Shown: positions 37,159-45,605, counted from the stretch's first letter. The stretch is 45,865 bases of DNA from LSCE01 sp050485425 (GCA_050485425.1 JBJHBJ010000037.1:1-45865), one strand, 5' to 3'. Notes: generated from the letters alone by a model not told the origin. Numbers and translations are program-made.

Positions 37159-37956
37159 ATGAACGCGGTGCAGGTACACGGTATCTCCGTCAACTACAGT
37201 CTGGAGGGGCCCGAGAGCGCTCCGGTGATCATGTTCGCCAATTCGCTCGGGACCGACCTGCGGATCTGGGATGCGGTGGCGGCGCAGCTTCGCGACGACT
37301 ATCGCATCCTGCGCTACGACAAGCGCGGCCATGGCCTCACCGACGTCACGCCGGGCCCCTACAGCATGGAACGGCTTGCCCGCGACGCGGTGGGGCTGCT
37401 GGATGCACTGGGGCTGCAGCGCGTGCATTTCTGCGGGCTGTCCATCGGCGGCATGATCGGCCAGCAACTGGCAGCCACCTTCCCGGAGCGGGTGCACCGG
37501 CTGATCCTCTGCGACACCACCATGCGCATGCCGGACCCCGCCATCTGGGACGACCGGGTCGTCCAGGTGCGCCAGCATGGTCTCGAGGAGGTCGCCGCCG
37601 GTGCCATGGAACGCTGGTTCACCCCCGCTTTCCGCGGCGGCGCCGACGAGGCGCTGTACCGCAACATGGTGGCGCGCACCCCGGTGGAAGGCTATGCCGG
37701 TTGCTGCGAGGCCATCCGCGACATGGATCTGGTCCCGCTGGCCTCGCGCATCCAGGCGCATACCCTGGTGGTGGTGGGCGAGGATGATCCGGGCACACCA
37801 CCCGCCATGGCCCGGGAGCTGTCGGATGCCATCGCGGGCAGCCGCATGGTGGTGATTCCCCAGGCCGCGCACCTGCCCTGCGTGGAACAGCCGGAGGCAT
37901 TGGTCCGGCATCTGCGCGTCTTTCTGACGGAGGTCGGCTTCGATGAAACGGTTTGA
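37159..37956 (+). CDS. alpha/beta hydrolase, 3-oxoadipate enol-lactonase-like
   Basis: A 265-residue hydrolase. The nucleophile elbow is GLSIGG with S95, the acid D210 in VVGEDDPGTPP and the His H238 in QAAHLPCVEQP. Blocks FANSLGTDLRIWDAVAAQL, LRYDKRGHGLTDVTPGPYS and ERWFTPAFR are typical of PcaD. No other protocatechuate-pathway gene is present, so it may open a different lactone or ester, perhaps one made by a Baeyer-Villiger enzyme. RBS GGAGGAGGG. Its end overlaps the SDR gene by 14 bp. Confidence 0.88.
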   Translation: MNAVQVHGISVNYSLEGPESAPVIMFANSLGTDLRIWDAVAAQLRDDYRILRYDKRGHGLTDVTPGPYSMERLARDAVGLLDALGLQRVHFCGLSIGGMIGQQLAATFPERVHRLILCDTTMRMPDPAIWDDRVVQVRQHGLEEVAAGAMERWFTPAFRGGADEALYRNMVARTPVEGYAGCCEAIRDMDLVPLASRIQAHTLVVVGEDDPGTPPAMARELSDAIAGSRMVVIPQAAHLPCVEQPEALVRHLRVFLTEVGFDETV

Positions 37957-38710
37957 TCTGAGCGGAAAGGTCAGCCTGGTGACCGGCGCCGGGCGCGGTA
38001 TCGGCCGCAGCATCGCGCTCGGCCTGGCGGAAGCGGGCAGCGATCTGGTGCTCTGCAGCCGCAGCCGCGGCGAGCTGGAAGCGGTGGCCGACGAGGCGCG
38101 GGGGCTGGGGCGCAGCGTGCTGGTGGCGCCCTGCGACGTGACGGAAGCGGGCGAGGTGGAGGCGGCGGTCAATCAGGCGGTGGAGCATTTCGGCAGCCTC
38201 CACGTGCTGATCAACAACGCCGGCATGACCGTGAAACAGCCCGCCGAGCATCTGGCGCTGGCGGATTGGCAGCGCATCATCGACGTCAACCTGACCGGCG
38301 TGTTCCTGATGGCGCAGGCCGTCGGCCGCCATATGCTCGATCAGGGCGAAGGCAGCATCATCAATATCTCCTCGATCGCCGCCGAAACCGCGCTCACGGG
38401 TTCCCTGGCGTACTGCGCCAGCAAGGGCGGGGTGAACATGCTGACCAAGGTGCTGGCGGTGGAGTGGGCGTCGCGGGGCGTGCGGGTCAACGGCCTGGCG
38501 CCGGCCTACACCGAGACGCCGCTGGTCAAGGCCATCACCGATACCAAGGCGGGCTTCGCCGACCGCGTCCGCGCGCGAACACCGCTGGGGCGGCTGGCAA
38601 GCCCGGAGGAGATGGTGGGCACCGCGATATTCCTGGCATCCCCGGCTTCCAGCTATGTCACCGGCGAGACGGTGCGCGTCGACGGCGGCTGGACCGCCCT
38701 GGGCTTCTGA
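37943..38710 (+). CDS. short-chain dehydrogenase/reductase (SDR)
   Basis: A 255-residue classical SDR: cofactor motif TGAGRGIG (14-21), NNAG (91-94), catalytic S144 in NISS and Y157-x-x-x-K161 in YCASK, C-terminal VTGETVRVDGGW. The Asp/Arg pattern after beta2 (LCSRSRGEL) favours NADP(H). It resembles gluconate-5-/3-oxoacyl-type reductases. It could oxidise or reduce a hydroxy- or keto-intermediate of the local pathway. Overlaps the hydrolase by 14 bp. Confidence 0.93.
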   Translation: MKRFDLSGKVSLVTGAGRGIGRSIALGLAEAGSDLVLCSRSRGELEAVADEARGLGRSVLVAPCDVTEAGEVEAAVNQAVEHFGSLHVLINNAGMTVKQPAEHLALADWQRIIDVNLTGVFLMAQAVGRHMLDQGEGSIINISSIAAETALTGSLAYCASKGGVNMLTKVLAVEWASRGVRVNGLAPAYTETPLVKAITDTKAGFADRVRARTPLGRLASPEEMVGTAIFLASPASSYVTGETVRVDGGWTALGF

Positions 38711-38715
38711 GGGAC

Positions 38716-39099
38716 ATGAGCAGTGCACTGCTGCGGTACACGCTGCTGCAGATCCCCGGGCTGGTGCTACTGGGGGCGCTGCTGTGGTGGGCCTGGTCGG
38801 AAGGCTGGGTCAGCCTGCGTTCGGCCGGCCTCGTATTCACCGTCTGGCTGATCAAGGATGTCCTGCTTTACCCCTTCTACAGGCCGGCGCTGGAGCGCCA
38901 GGTCGCCACGGGCGGGCAGGTGCTGATCGGCCGTACGGCGGAGGTCACGGTTGGCCTGGATCCCATCGGCCGGGTGCGGGTGGGCGGCGAGAGCTGGCGT
39001 GCGCAGTGCGCCGACCGACGTCACCTGCCCGTCGGCGCGCGGGTGCGTGTCACCGCGGCGCGCGGCGTCACGCTGGATGTCAGCCCGGAGGACCGCTAA
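38716..39099 (+). CDS. NfeD-like small membrane protein
   Basis: A 127-residue protein that begins at the ATG at 38716, 5 bp after the SDR stop. Two membrane segments (LLQIPGLVLLGALLWWAWSEG, LVFTVWLIKDVLLYPFY) are followed by an OB-like soluble domain (RTAEVTVGLDPIGRVRVGGESWRAQ ... LPVGARVRVTAARGVTLDVSP), the NfeD C-terminal pattern. Such proteins usually pair with a flotillin or a ClpP-class membrane protease, but neither is nearby. Co-transcribed with the SDR. Confidence 0.82.
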   Translation: MSSALLRYTLLQIPGLVLLGALLWWAWSEGWVSLRSAGLVFTVWLIKDVLLYPFYRPALERQVATGGQVLIGRTAEVTVGLDPIGRVRVGGESWRAQCADRRHLPVGARVRVTAARGVTLDVSPEDR

Positions 39100-39102
39100 A
39101 AG

Positions 39103-39124
39103 CCGCGCCCGCATGCGGGCGCGG
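39103..39124 (+). terminator. palindromic hairpin after the NfeD-like gene
   Basis: CCGCGCCCGC and GCGGGCGCGG are perfectly complementary around a central AT. It begins 3 bases past the stop and lacks a T-run. It may separate the last CoA ligase gene from the upstream operon. Confidence 0.5.
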
Positions 39125-39172
39125 GAGTTGATCAGTACATCCCCACCGGGATAACGAAAAGGTTGGTACGAA

Positions 39173-40729
39173 ATGCATCAATCGATTACCGAACTGCTGG
39201 AACGGCCGTTTGCCAGCATTCCCGATCTGGTCCAGGCGCAGGGCCGTGCGCAACCGGATGCGCCGGCGCTGATCCAGGACGGAAAGACACTCGACTATGC
39301 CGGGCTGAACCGGTTGATGGACCGCGTGGCAGCCGCCTTGCAGCGCGACGGTATCGGACCGGGCCAGACCATTTCCATCTGCGCGGGTACCGCGCTGACC
39401 TACGCCGCGGTGTTCCTGGGGGCTCTGCGGGCCGGGGTCACCGTGGCGCCGCTGGCACCATCCACCACGGCCGAAGGCCTGGCGGTGATGGCGGCCGATG
39501 CCGAGGCCAGGCTGCTGTTCGTGGGTGCCGGCATCGCGGAAGCGCTGGCACCGGTGCGTGAACGCATCAGCGCGCCGTTCGTCATGCTGGACGACAGCGC
39601 GGCCGGTCAGCCGCTCAGCGGGTGGCTGGCGGGGGAGGATGCGATCCCCGCACCGGTGGATATCCGGCCGGACTGGCCGTTGAACATCATCTATTCCTCC
39701 GGCACCACCGGCACACCCAAGGGCATCGTGCAACCCTACGGCATGCGCCTGGGCCATGTCCGCCGGGGGGTGACGCAGGAATACGGACCCGGTGCGAAAA
39801 CGCTACTGTCCACGCCGCTGTACTCGAACACCACGCTGGTGCCGTTCTTCCAGGCCGTGTCCCTGGGCGCCTGCGTGGTGCTGATGGCCAAGTTCGATGC
39901 CGCCGGCTACCTCACCCTGGCGCAACAGCACCGGATCACCCACACCACGCTGGTGCCGGTGCAGTACCGGCGCATCATGGCACTGCCGGATTTCGACCGG
40001 CACGATCTGTCCAGCTTCCGCTACAAGTTCTGCACCAGCTCGCCCTTTCCGGCCGAGTTGATGAAGGATGTGTTGGCCCGCTGGCCGGGGGCGCTGCTGG
40101 ACGTCTACGGCATGACCGAGGGCGGTGGGGTCTGTACGTTGGAGGCGCACAAGTACCCGGACAAGCTGCATACGGTGGGCAAGCCGGTGGAGGGTCACGA
40201 TATTCGTCTGATCGACGACGATGGCCGCGAAGTGCCGTCCGGCGGCACCGGCGAGGTGGTGGGGCATTCCGGCGCGATGATGCTGGAGTACCGCAACCAG
40301 CCTGGGAAAACCGCCGAGGCCGAGTGGCGTTCCCCCGAGGGGAAGCGCTTCATGCGAACCGGCGATATCGGCCGCTTCGACGAGGACGGCTTCCTGCTCA
40401 TTGTCGACCGCAAGAAAGACATGATCATCTCCGGCGGTTTCAACATCTTCCCCAGCGACATCGAGGCGGTCATGCTGCAGCATCCTGCCGTGGCCGAGGC
40501 AGCCGTGGTCGGGGTGGCTTCGGAGCGCTGGGGCGAGACGCCGGTCGGCTTCATGGTCGTGAAGCCCGGAGTCGAGGCCGATCCGGATTCCGTCATGGCG
40601 TGGGTCAACGCGCGTGTCGGCAAGACCCAGCGGCTGGCGGCGCTGGAAGTCGTGGATGTGTTGCCGCGCAGCCCGATCGGCAAGGTACTGAAACGGGATC
40701 TGCGGGAGCGGTACCTGTCGGCGCGCTGA
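39173..40729 (+). CDS. AMP-forming acyl-CoA synthetase / CoA ligase
   Basis: A 518-residue ligase, shorter than the other three in the window. Motifs: NIIYSSGTTGTPKGIVQPY, VYGMTEGGGVCTL, FMRTGDIGRFDEDGFLLIVDRKKDMIISGGFNIFPSDIEAV and a C-terminal catalytic Lys in LPRSPIGKVLKRDLRERY. It resembles 4-coumarate/benzoate-type and medium-chain ligases. The ATG follows GAAAAGG. It converges with the diguanylate cyclase gene with 9 bp between the stops. Confidence 0.92.
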   Translation: MHQSITELLERPFASIPDLVQAQGRAQPDAPALIQDGKTLDYAGLNRLMDRVAAALQRDGIGPGQTISICAGTALTYAAVFLGALRAGVTVAPLAPSTTAEGLAVMAADAEARLLFVGAGIAEALAPVRERISAPFVMLDDSAAGQPLSGWLAGEDAIPAPVDIRPDWPLNIIYSSGTTGTPKGIVQPYGMRLGHVRRGVTQEYGPGAKTLLSTPLYSNTTLVPFFQAVSLGACVVLMAKFDAAGYLTLAQQHRITHTTLVPVQYRRIMALPDFDRHDLSSFRYKFCTSSPFPAELMKDVLARWPGALLDVYGMTEGGGVCTLEAHKYPDKLHTVGKPVEGHDIRLIDDDGREVPSGGTGEVVGHSGAMMLEYRNQPGKTAEAEWRSPEGKRFMRTGDIGRFDEDGFLLIVDRKKDMIISGGFNIFPSDIEAVMLQHPAVAEAAVVGVASERWGETPVGFMVVKPGVEADPDSVMAWVNARVGKTQRLAALEVVDVLPRSPIGKVLKRDLRERYLSAR

Positions 40730-40738
40730 TTCCGGCGC

Positions 40739-41872
40739 TCAGGTGACCCCGACGGTATCCGGAGCAGGGTCTGCCATCACGACGTGATTGCGCCCCCGGT
40801 GCTTGGCCTCGTAAAGTGCCGCATCGGCCCGGCCCAGGGTCTGATCCACGGTTTCTCCGGGCCGGTGGACGGCGACACCCAGCGAGACGGTCATGGTCTC
40901 GCCGGCCGGCAGCTCCGGAATCCGGAGCACGGCGATCCCGCGCCGGATCCGTTCGGCGGCGCGTTCCGCGTCCTCCCGCGTGTTCTCAGGCAGTATCAGC
41001 AGGAATTCCTCGCCACCGAACCGGCCGACGAAATCACCACCGCGCAGCGACCGGCGCAGGGCGGCGGCGATGCGCCGCAGCACTGCGTCCCCGACCTGAT
41101 GGCCGTAGGTGTCATTGACCCGCTTGAACAGATCCACGTCCAGCATGCAGACGCAAAGCGCCTGGCTTGCCGGATTCCGGCGATCGGTTCGGGCCGCTTC
41201 GCGATCCAGGTGCTCCATCAGCGTGCGGCGGTTGGGCAGTCGCGTGAGCGGGTCGCGCGTGGCAAGTTCCCGCAGTTCCTTCATGGCGGTTTCCAGCTCC
41301 CGGTTCCGCTGCATCAGCGAGCGCCGCAGGCCGGCGATGAAACTCCCCAGGTAGGCCACCAGCGACAGCATGATGCCGTAGGCGAAGACAATGATGGCCT
41401 CCACGTGGATATCGATGCGCTCCGGGGCCCAGGCAAGCAGCGCGGCCAGCAGCACCAGGTAGGACAGCAGCACCACCCCGCCCAGCGCCAGCATGCCGCG
41501 GAAATCGAAGCGGAAGACGCCGAACAGCATGGCCACCATCGCGATCAGCAGGAACGCCATGCGTGCCTGCGGCTCGGTGAGGTGGTACATCACGTAGATC
41601 GCCGGCCAGAGCGGGGCGATGATCTGGGCGCCGGTCATGCTGGGATCCCGCAGCCGCAGGTTCAGGCCCGACAGGATCATGCTGATGATGCCGATGTTCA
41701 GCGTCGTCAGCATGACGACAAACAGCAGTGCCGGCCGGCCGGCAATGAGGCCCGTCAGGTAGCAGCCCAGCACGATCAGCAGAGTGCAGGCGGATACGCC
41801 GCCGCCGCCCAGCGCCCGCCGGAGGCGCAGCCGCTGGGCACGGGCCGTGGCATCACGTTCAGCTGGTTTCAC
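40739..41872 (-). CDS. membrane diguanylate cyclase (GGDEF domain), GTG start
   Basis: A 377-residue protein from the GTG at 41872, preceded by GGAGGGGGC. The in-frame start at 42049 would overlap the HxlR gene and adds a disordered stretch. Residues 25-180 hold about six membrane helices forming an unknown sensor module, then a short coiled-coil (MQRNRELETAMKELRELATRD). The GGDEF domain includes DVDLFKRVNDTYGH, the active site GGEEF (286-290), and the inhibitory I-site RGGD (277-280) five residues before it. It should make cyclic di-GMP and be feedback-inhibited. No EAL domain. Confidence 0.93.
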   Translation of the reverse strand: MKPAERDATARAQRLRLRRALGGGGVSACTLLIVLGCYLTGLIAGRPALLFVVMLTTLNIGIISMILSGLNLRLRDPSMTGAQIIAPLWPAIYVMYHLTEPQARMAFLLIAMVAMLFGVFRFDFRGMLALGGVVLLSYLVLLAALLAWAPERIDIHVEAIIVFAYGIMLSLVAYLGSFIAGLRRSLMQRNRELETAMKELRELATRDPLTRLPNRRTLMEHLDREAARTDRRNPASQALCVCMLDVDLFKRVNDTYGHQVGDAVLRRIAAALRRSLRGGDFVGRFGGEEFLLILPENTREDAERAAERIRRGIAVLRIPELPAGETMTVSLGVAVHRPGETVDQTLGRADAALYEAKHRGRNHVVMADPAPDTVGVT

Positions 41873-41999
41873 GCGCCCCCTCCAGCCCGCGGATTCTGCG
41901 TCGAATGGTGTTCTTGTTCTTGGGAGGTACGAATAACCCGCCAGACGCGGGACTTCTGTGTGCCGGTTCACGTTGTTGGCGTCATATCCCGGCGGGGGA

Positions 42000-42452
42000 T
42001 CAGTGTTCGCCGCCGGTTTCCGCGGGTTGGAGGATGACGTCGCGGACATCCAGCACCCGGCCGTCGGCCGACGTTACCTGGAGTTCCCGCAAAGGACGGC
42101 CCCCGGCGCTGTCGCGCATGTCCGGTGCATCGGTGTCTGGATGCCAGCGGTCGCTCCACTGCCGGAGGGCGACCACGACCGTGAACAGGTCGCGGCCCTT
42201 GGGGGTCAGGCGATACTCGTGGCGGCTGCCGTGCTCGCCCACCTCCACCTTGGCCAGCACATCGTGCTCGACCAGACGGGCGAGGCGGTCGCAGAGAATA
42301 TTCTTGGCGATACCCAGCGATTGCTGGAAATCGGAGAAGCGCCGTACCCCGTACATGGCGTGCAGTACGATCAGCAGCGACCACCAGTCGCCGACCTCGT
42401 TCAGGGCGCGTGCGACAGCGCAACTGGAATCATCGAGCCGTTTCTTGACCAT
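42000..42452 (-). CDS. HxlR-family transcriptional regulator
   Basis: A 150-residue winged-helix protein: CAVARALNEVGDWWSLLIVLHAMYGVRRFSDFQQSLGIAKNILCDRLARLVEHDVL is the HxlR domain. It carries the N-terminal Cys (C11) that senses electrophiles or redox stress in YodB/HypR-type members. It is divergent from the flavin oxidoreductase gene, the usual partner arrangement. The C-terminal 45 residues are longer than in the minimal family. Confidence 0.9.
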   Translation of the reverse strand: MVKKRLDDSSCAVARALNEVGDWWSLLIVLHAMYGVRRFSDFQQSLGIAKNILCDRLARLVEHDVLAKVEVGEHGSRHEYRLTPKGRDLFTVVVALRQWSDRWHPDTDAPDMRDSAGGRPLRELQVTSADGRVLDVRDVILQPAETGGEH

Positions 42453-42477
42453 GCACGCAGTCTACGAAAAAACGGTT

Positions 42478-42489
42478 GTTTCATGAAAC
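42478..42489. promoter_or_regulatory. palindrome between hxlR-type gene and flavin oxidoreductase
   Basis: GTTTCATGAAAC is a perfect 12-bp palindrome centred in the 81-bp divergent gap, flanked by GGTT and, further right, by a looser GGTT-N8-AAACC (about 42502-42520). It is the natural candidate operator for the HxlR regulator. Confidence 0.5.
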
Positions 42490-42533
42490 CTTATTGCCGT
42501 ATGGTTGCAAAACGAAACCGATTGCAGCGAACC

Positions 42534-43658
42534 ATGGAGCAGACCGTGAGCCACCAACTCGGCCCCCTCTTCGAGCCCCTGAACCTCAAGTCCCTGAGCC
42601 TGCGCAACCGTGTGGCAATGGCGCCGATGACCCGGAACTTCTCGCCGGACGGTGTTCCCGGACAGAACGTCGCCGACTACTACCGGCGGCGTGCCGAAGG
42701 TGGAGTCGGGCTGCTGATCACCGAGGGCACGGTGGTCAACCACCCGGGGGCGAACGGATACGCCAATGTGCCGCACTTCTACGGCGAGGAAGCGCTGGCG
42801 GGGTGGAAACGGGTGGTGGACGCCGTCCACGGCGCCGGCGGCGCGATCATTCCGCAGCTCTGGCACGTCGGCGCCGTTCGCCGACCCGGCGTCGGCGCCG
42901 ACCCGGATGAACCGGGCTACAGCCCGTCCGGCCTGTTTGCGCCGGGCAAGCCCAACGGCAAGGCCATGACCCAGCAGGATATCGACCACGTGGTGCGGGC
43001 CTTCGCCGACGCCGCCCGGGATGCCCGCACCCTGGGCTTCGACGGCGTGGAAATTCACGGTGCCCATGGTTATCTGCTGGATCAGTTCTTCTGGGAAGGC
43101 ACCAATCAGCGGGAAGACGCCTACGGCGGGTCGCTGGAAAAGCGTTTGCGGTTCGTCATCGAGATCGTCCAGGCGGTGCGGGATGCGGTGGGACCCGACT
43201 TCGCCATACTGCTGCGTTATTCCCAGTGGAAACAGCAGGATTACACGGCGCGTCTGGCGCACACGCCCGAGGAACTGGAGCGGTTCCTGCTGCCGCTGGT
43301 CGATGCCGGTGTGGACATGTTCCATGCGTCCACACGTCGCTTCTGGGAACCGGAATTCCCGGGCTCCCCGCTGAACCTGGCCGGCTGGACGCGCAAGATC
43401 ACCGGTTTGCCGGCCATGTCGGTGGGCAGCGTCGGCCTGACCGAGGATTTCATCAGCGGGACTTTCCAGAGCCAGCAGGAATCGGTGGAGCAGTCCGGCA
43501 TCGACGAACTGGTCCAGCGCATGCAGAATCGGGAATTCGACATGGTGGCCGTGGGCCGCGCCCTGCTGCAGGATCCGGAATGGCTGGAAAAGGTGCGCCA
43601 GGGCCGCAGCGAGGACATAGAGCCGTTCGCGAAGCGGTCACTCAAAACCCTGGTCTGA
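42534..43658 (+). CDS. NADH:flavin oxidoreductase, Old Yellow Enzyme family
   Basis: A 374-residue FMN TIM-barrel enzyme (MEQTVSHQLGPLFEPLNLKS). Blocks: LRNRVAMAPMTRNFS, VGLLITEGTVVNHPG, IPQLWHVGA, GFDGVEIHGAHGYLLDQFFWEGTNQREDAYGGSLEKRLRF (His/His/Tyr site and FMN phosphate region) and DMVAVGRALLQDPEW. It reduces activated alkenes or nitro compounds with NAD(P)H. Start could instead be the GTG at 42546, which has GGAG at better spacing; the difference is four residues. Likely controlled by the divergent HxlR protein. Confidence 0.93.
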   Translation: MEQTVSHQLGPLFEPLNLKSLSLRNRVAMAPMTRNFSPDGVPGQNVADYYRRRAEGGVGLLITEGTVVNHPGANGYANVPHFYGEEALAGWKRVVDAVHGAGGAIIPQLWHVGAVRRPGVGADPDEPGYSPSGLFAPGKPNGKAMTQQDIDHVVRAFADAARDARTLGFDGVEIHGAHGYLLDQFFWEGTNQREDAYGGSLEKRLRFVIEIVQAVRDAVGPDFAILLRYSQWKQQDYTARLAHTPEELERFLLPLVDAGVDMFHASTRRFWEPEFPGSPLNLAGWTRKITGLPAMSVGSVGLTEDFISGTFQSQQESVEQSGIDELVQRMQNREFDMVAVGRALLQDPEWLEKVRQGRSEDIEPFAKRSLKTLV

Positions 43659-43685
43659 ACGAAAAGACACCGGAACGGAGCACAC

Positions 43686-44234
43686 ATGCCGCTGATCTAC
43701 CTGATTCGCCACGGCCGCGCCGCCGCCTCCTGGGATGCCGACCCGGATCCCGGGCTCGATGACCTGGGGATACGGCAGGCCGAGGGGCTGGTGGATCGCT
43801 TCCGTCCGCTGGACCCGATGCCGGTGCTGGCCAGCCCGATGGCACGTACCCGCGAGACTGCCGGGCCGCTGCTTCGCCACTGGCAGGCAGAGGCCCGGGT
43901 GGAACCCCGGGTCAGCGAAATTCCCTCGCCCACCGACGACCTCACGGCGCGCGGCGAGTGGCTGCGGAGCATTGCGCCGCAGGCCTACGGTGATCTGGGC
44001 GAGGAACTGGCGGCCTGGCGGCGGGATGTCGTCGAAGCGCTTCAGGCCTGTGCCGGGAACACCGTGGTGTTCACTCATTTCATTGCCATCAACGCAGCCG
44101 TCGGCACCGCCGTCGGCGACGACCGGGTGGTGCATTTCCGCCCGGATTACTGTTCGGTCACCGTGCTGGAAACCGGGCGCGACGGCCTCCGGCTGGTCAG
44201 TCAGGGAGCGGAGGCCGAGACGCGGGTACTCTGA
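43686..44234 (+). CDS. histidine phosphatase family protein
   Basis: A 182-residue phosphoglycerate-mutase-like phosphatase: the phospho-accepting His is in LIRHGRA (residues 6-12), the second half carries SPMARTRETA and the distal catalytic His in VVFTHFIAINA. Length matches the small SixA/GpmB-like group. The substrate is unknown. The gene follows the flavin oxidoreductase by 27 bp and may share its transcript. Confidence 0.9.
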   Translation: MPLIYLIRHGRAAASWDADPDPGLDDLGIRQAEGLVDRFRPLDPMPVLASPMARTRETAGPLLRHWQAEARVEPRVSEIPSPTDDLTARGEWLRSIAPQAYGDLGEELAAWRRDVVEALQACAGNTVVFTHFIAINAAVGTAVGDDRVVHFRPDYCSVTVLETGRDGLRLVSQGAEAETRVL

Positions 44235-44271
44235 CCTGTTGGCATTCGCAGCGCTCCCCCGGCAGGTCAGA
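44230..44271. terminator. bidirectional hairpin between convergent genes
   Basis: TCTGACCTG (44230-44238) is the reverse complement of CAGGTCAGA (44263-44271). It spans the stops of the histidine phosphatase and the convergent DUF1269-like gene. The loop is long (24 bases), so it would be weak. Confidence 0.4.
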
Positions 44272-44779
44272 CCGGTGGAGACGGGGAATCCGTCACGGTA
44301 TCGCGAACGTCTGTCTCCGGGTGCTGGCGCTGGACCAACCGGCGGTATTCGTCGGCTTCGGCATCAGGCACGTCCAGCATCATCAGGATCTTGCCGTCCT
44401 TGATTGCTTCTTCGCATTCGGCCACTTCCTTGTCGGACATGCCGGCGCCGACCAGGGCCGAGGCGAAGGTGCCGACGCCGGCGCCGGCCGCGGTGATCCC
44501 GAGCAGGGCGCCGCCGCCCAGGGCCAGGCCTCCGGTGGGAATGGAAACGGCGACCAGCCCTGCCAGCAGGCCGGTCGTTCCGCCGATGGCCGAGCCGCGC
44601 TTCAGGGCAGGGGCCAGGTCGGACTGTTCCACCGGGTCGGCCTCGGGCAGATCTTCCAGCTTCGCGCTGTTGCTTGCGACCAGATGCATGTCGGAGTCCT
44701 TGAACCCGCGTCCGCGGAATTCATTGACCATCTGCTCGGCAGCCGGTACGTCGGGAAGCAGGAAATAGATGCGTTTCAT
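44267..44779 (-). CDS. glycine-zipper membrane protein, DUF1269-like
   Basis: A 170-residue protein from the ATG at 44779 (MKRIYFLLPDVPAAEQMVNEF); AGAGG lies just upstream and a GTG six bases earlier is possible. The N-terminal 60 residues look like an alpha-beta sensor (RGRGFKDSDMHLVAS). Residues about 70-115 are a glycine-rich hydrophobic hairpin (GGTTGLLAGLVAVSIPTGGLALGGGALLG). The acidic C-terminus has a MMLDVPDAEADEYRRLVQRQHPE stretch. Function unknown. It resembles stress-induced small membrane proteins often found near CsbD-type genes, which fits the neighbour at 45303. Confidence 0.75.
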   Translation of the reverse strand: MKRIYFLLPDVPAAEQMVNEFRGRGFKDSDMHLVASNSAKLEDLPEADPVEQSDLAPALKRGSAIGGTTGLLAGLVAVSIPTGGLALGGGALLGITAAGAGVGTFASALVGAGMSDKEVAECEEAIKDGKILMMLDVPDAEADEYRRLVQRQHPETDVRDTVTDSPSPPV

Positions 44780-44879
44780 CCTCACCTCTATTGTGCCGGG
44801 GTGAGCGCCCCGTGCGGCAGCCGCAGGGCGCTCACCGGAACCAGGATGGCGTTCAGTCGGCCGCAGCGCGCGGGAATAA

Positions 44880-45186
44880 ATAGTGTTTCCCTAGACACCG
44901 CCATCGCCTTAGTCGGTAACGACAACAGCATGTCGTTCGGTCCGCTGCGAACGTCGCGGATGCGTCCGACCACGCCGTCCAGCAGCACCTCTTCGTGGGT
45001 GACAGCTCCATTGCCGTCCAGTTCCAGTCGATGCTGTTGCTCCAGCAGCAGTGCGCCGGCAAAGAGGTGTCCGTCCCAGGCCGCCAGTTCCTGGCCCTGG
45101 TAGAAGGCCAGGCCTGACGGTGCCATCGAGTCTTCCCACCAGTGCACCGCCTCGGTGATGCCCGACAGGTTGAATGATGGCGGCGT
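44880..45186 (-). pseudogene. decayed C-terminal fragment of a PQQ-dependent aldose sugar dehydrogenase
   Basis: The minus strand reads NLSGITEAVHWWEDSMAPSGLAFYQGQE, DGHLFAGALLLEQQHRLELDGNG and GVVGRIRDVRSGPN, clear matches to the C-terminal blades of PQQ sugar (glucose/sorbosone) dehydrogenases. After GPN the similarity jumps to another frame, VVVTD-stop-GDGGV-stop-GN. This equals the expected LYLLTDDGDGGVWRN with a frameshift, a TAA, and a TAG where Trp stood. The N-terminal two-thirds of the enzyme, including the catalytic His, is missing. An uninterrupted 119-codon frame (44788-45147) is therefore not a functional gene. Confidence 0.75.
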
Positions 45187-45215
45187 TCTGACTGTCTGAT
45201 GGCAAAAGGAGCCTT

Positions 45216-45261
45216 AATCGTTGCGCGCGACGTGAATGAATTGGAGTCGCCCGCAACGATT
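45216..45261. repeat. inverted repeat upstream of csbD-type gene
   Basis: AATCGTTGCGCGCGAC (45216-45231) and GTCGCCCGCAACGATT (45246-45261) are complementary at 15 of 16 positions, with a 14-base loop. It lies 41 bp before the CsbD start and just beyond the break of the PQQ pseudogene. It could be an operator, an mRNA hairpin, or the scar of the deletion that truncated the pseudogene. Confidence 0.6.
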
Positions 45262-45302
45262 GAGCGCCATCCCGGGTCACTTGAATGAAGAGGATCAACA
45301 TC

Positions 45303-45497
45303 ATGAACGATGATCGCATCAAGGGAAGCTGGAACGAGTTTCGCGGCAAGGTCCAGCGGAAGTGGGGTGAAATCACCGACGACGAGTTGAATCAGGTCAA
45401 TGGTTCACGCAGGGAGCTGGTCGGCGTGATCCAGAAGCGTTACGGCCGCGCCAAGGACGAAATCGAACGCCAGCTCAAGGAGCTTGAGGATAACTAG
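45303..45497 (+). CDS. CsbD-family stress protein
   Basis: A 64-residue, highly charged helical protein. I chose the ATG at 45303, with AGAGGA 8 bases upstream, over the one at 45285. MNDDRIKGSWNEFRGKVQRKWGEITDDEL is the CsbD signature; the rest (VQRKWGEI, QKRYGRAKDEIERQLKELED) fits the family. CsbD-type proteins accumulate in general stress. In the same region is the DUF1269-like membrane protein. Confidence 0.93.
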   Translation: MNDDRIKGSWNEFRGKVQRKWGEITDDELNQVNGSRRELVGVIQKRYGRAKDEIERQLKELEDN

Positions 45498-45563
45498 TGC
45501 CCCCGCATTTCCGGTTGCCTCCCGCTCACTGCCCGATGTAGCTTCGGATGACATAGCAAGGAC

Positions 45564-45605
45564 AGTACCGGCGTGTTCATGCCGTCGCGTGAGCACGCCG
45601 GTACT
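45564..45605 (+). terminator. 12-bp stem hairpin downstream of csbD-type gene
   Basis: AGTACCGGCGTG (45564-45575) pairs perfectly with CACGCCGGTACT (45594-45605) across an 18-base loop. It sits between the CsbD stop and the acetoacetyl-CoA synthetase start. No T-run follows. Confidence 0.5.

Noticed and set aside
38266..39099. 277-codon frame covering the SDR and NfeD region
   Set aside because: Its first 150 codons are out of frame with the SDR. Only the part from 38716 is coding.
44788..45147. 119-residue hypothetical protein
   Set aside because: Similarity to PQQ sugar dehydrogenase continues in another frame past a frameshift and two stops, so it is a remnant.
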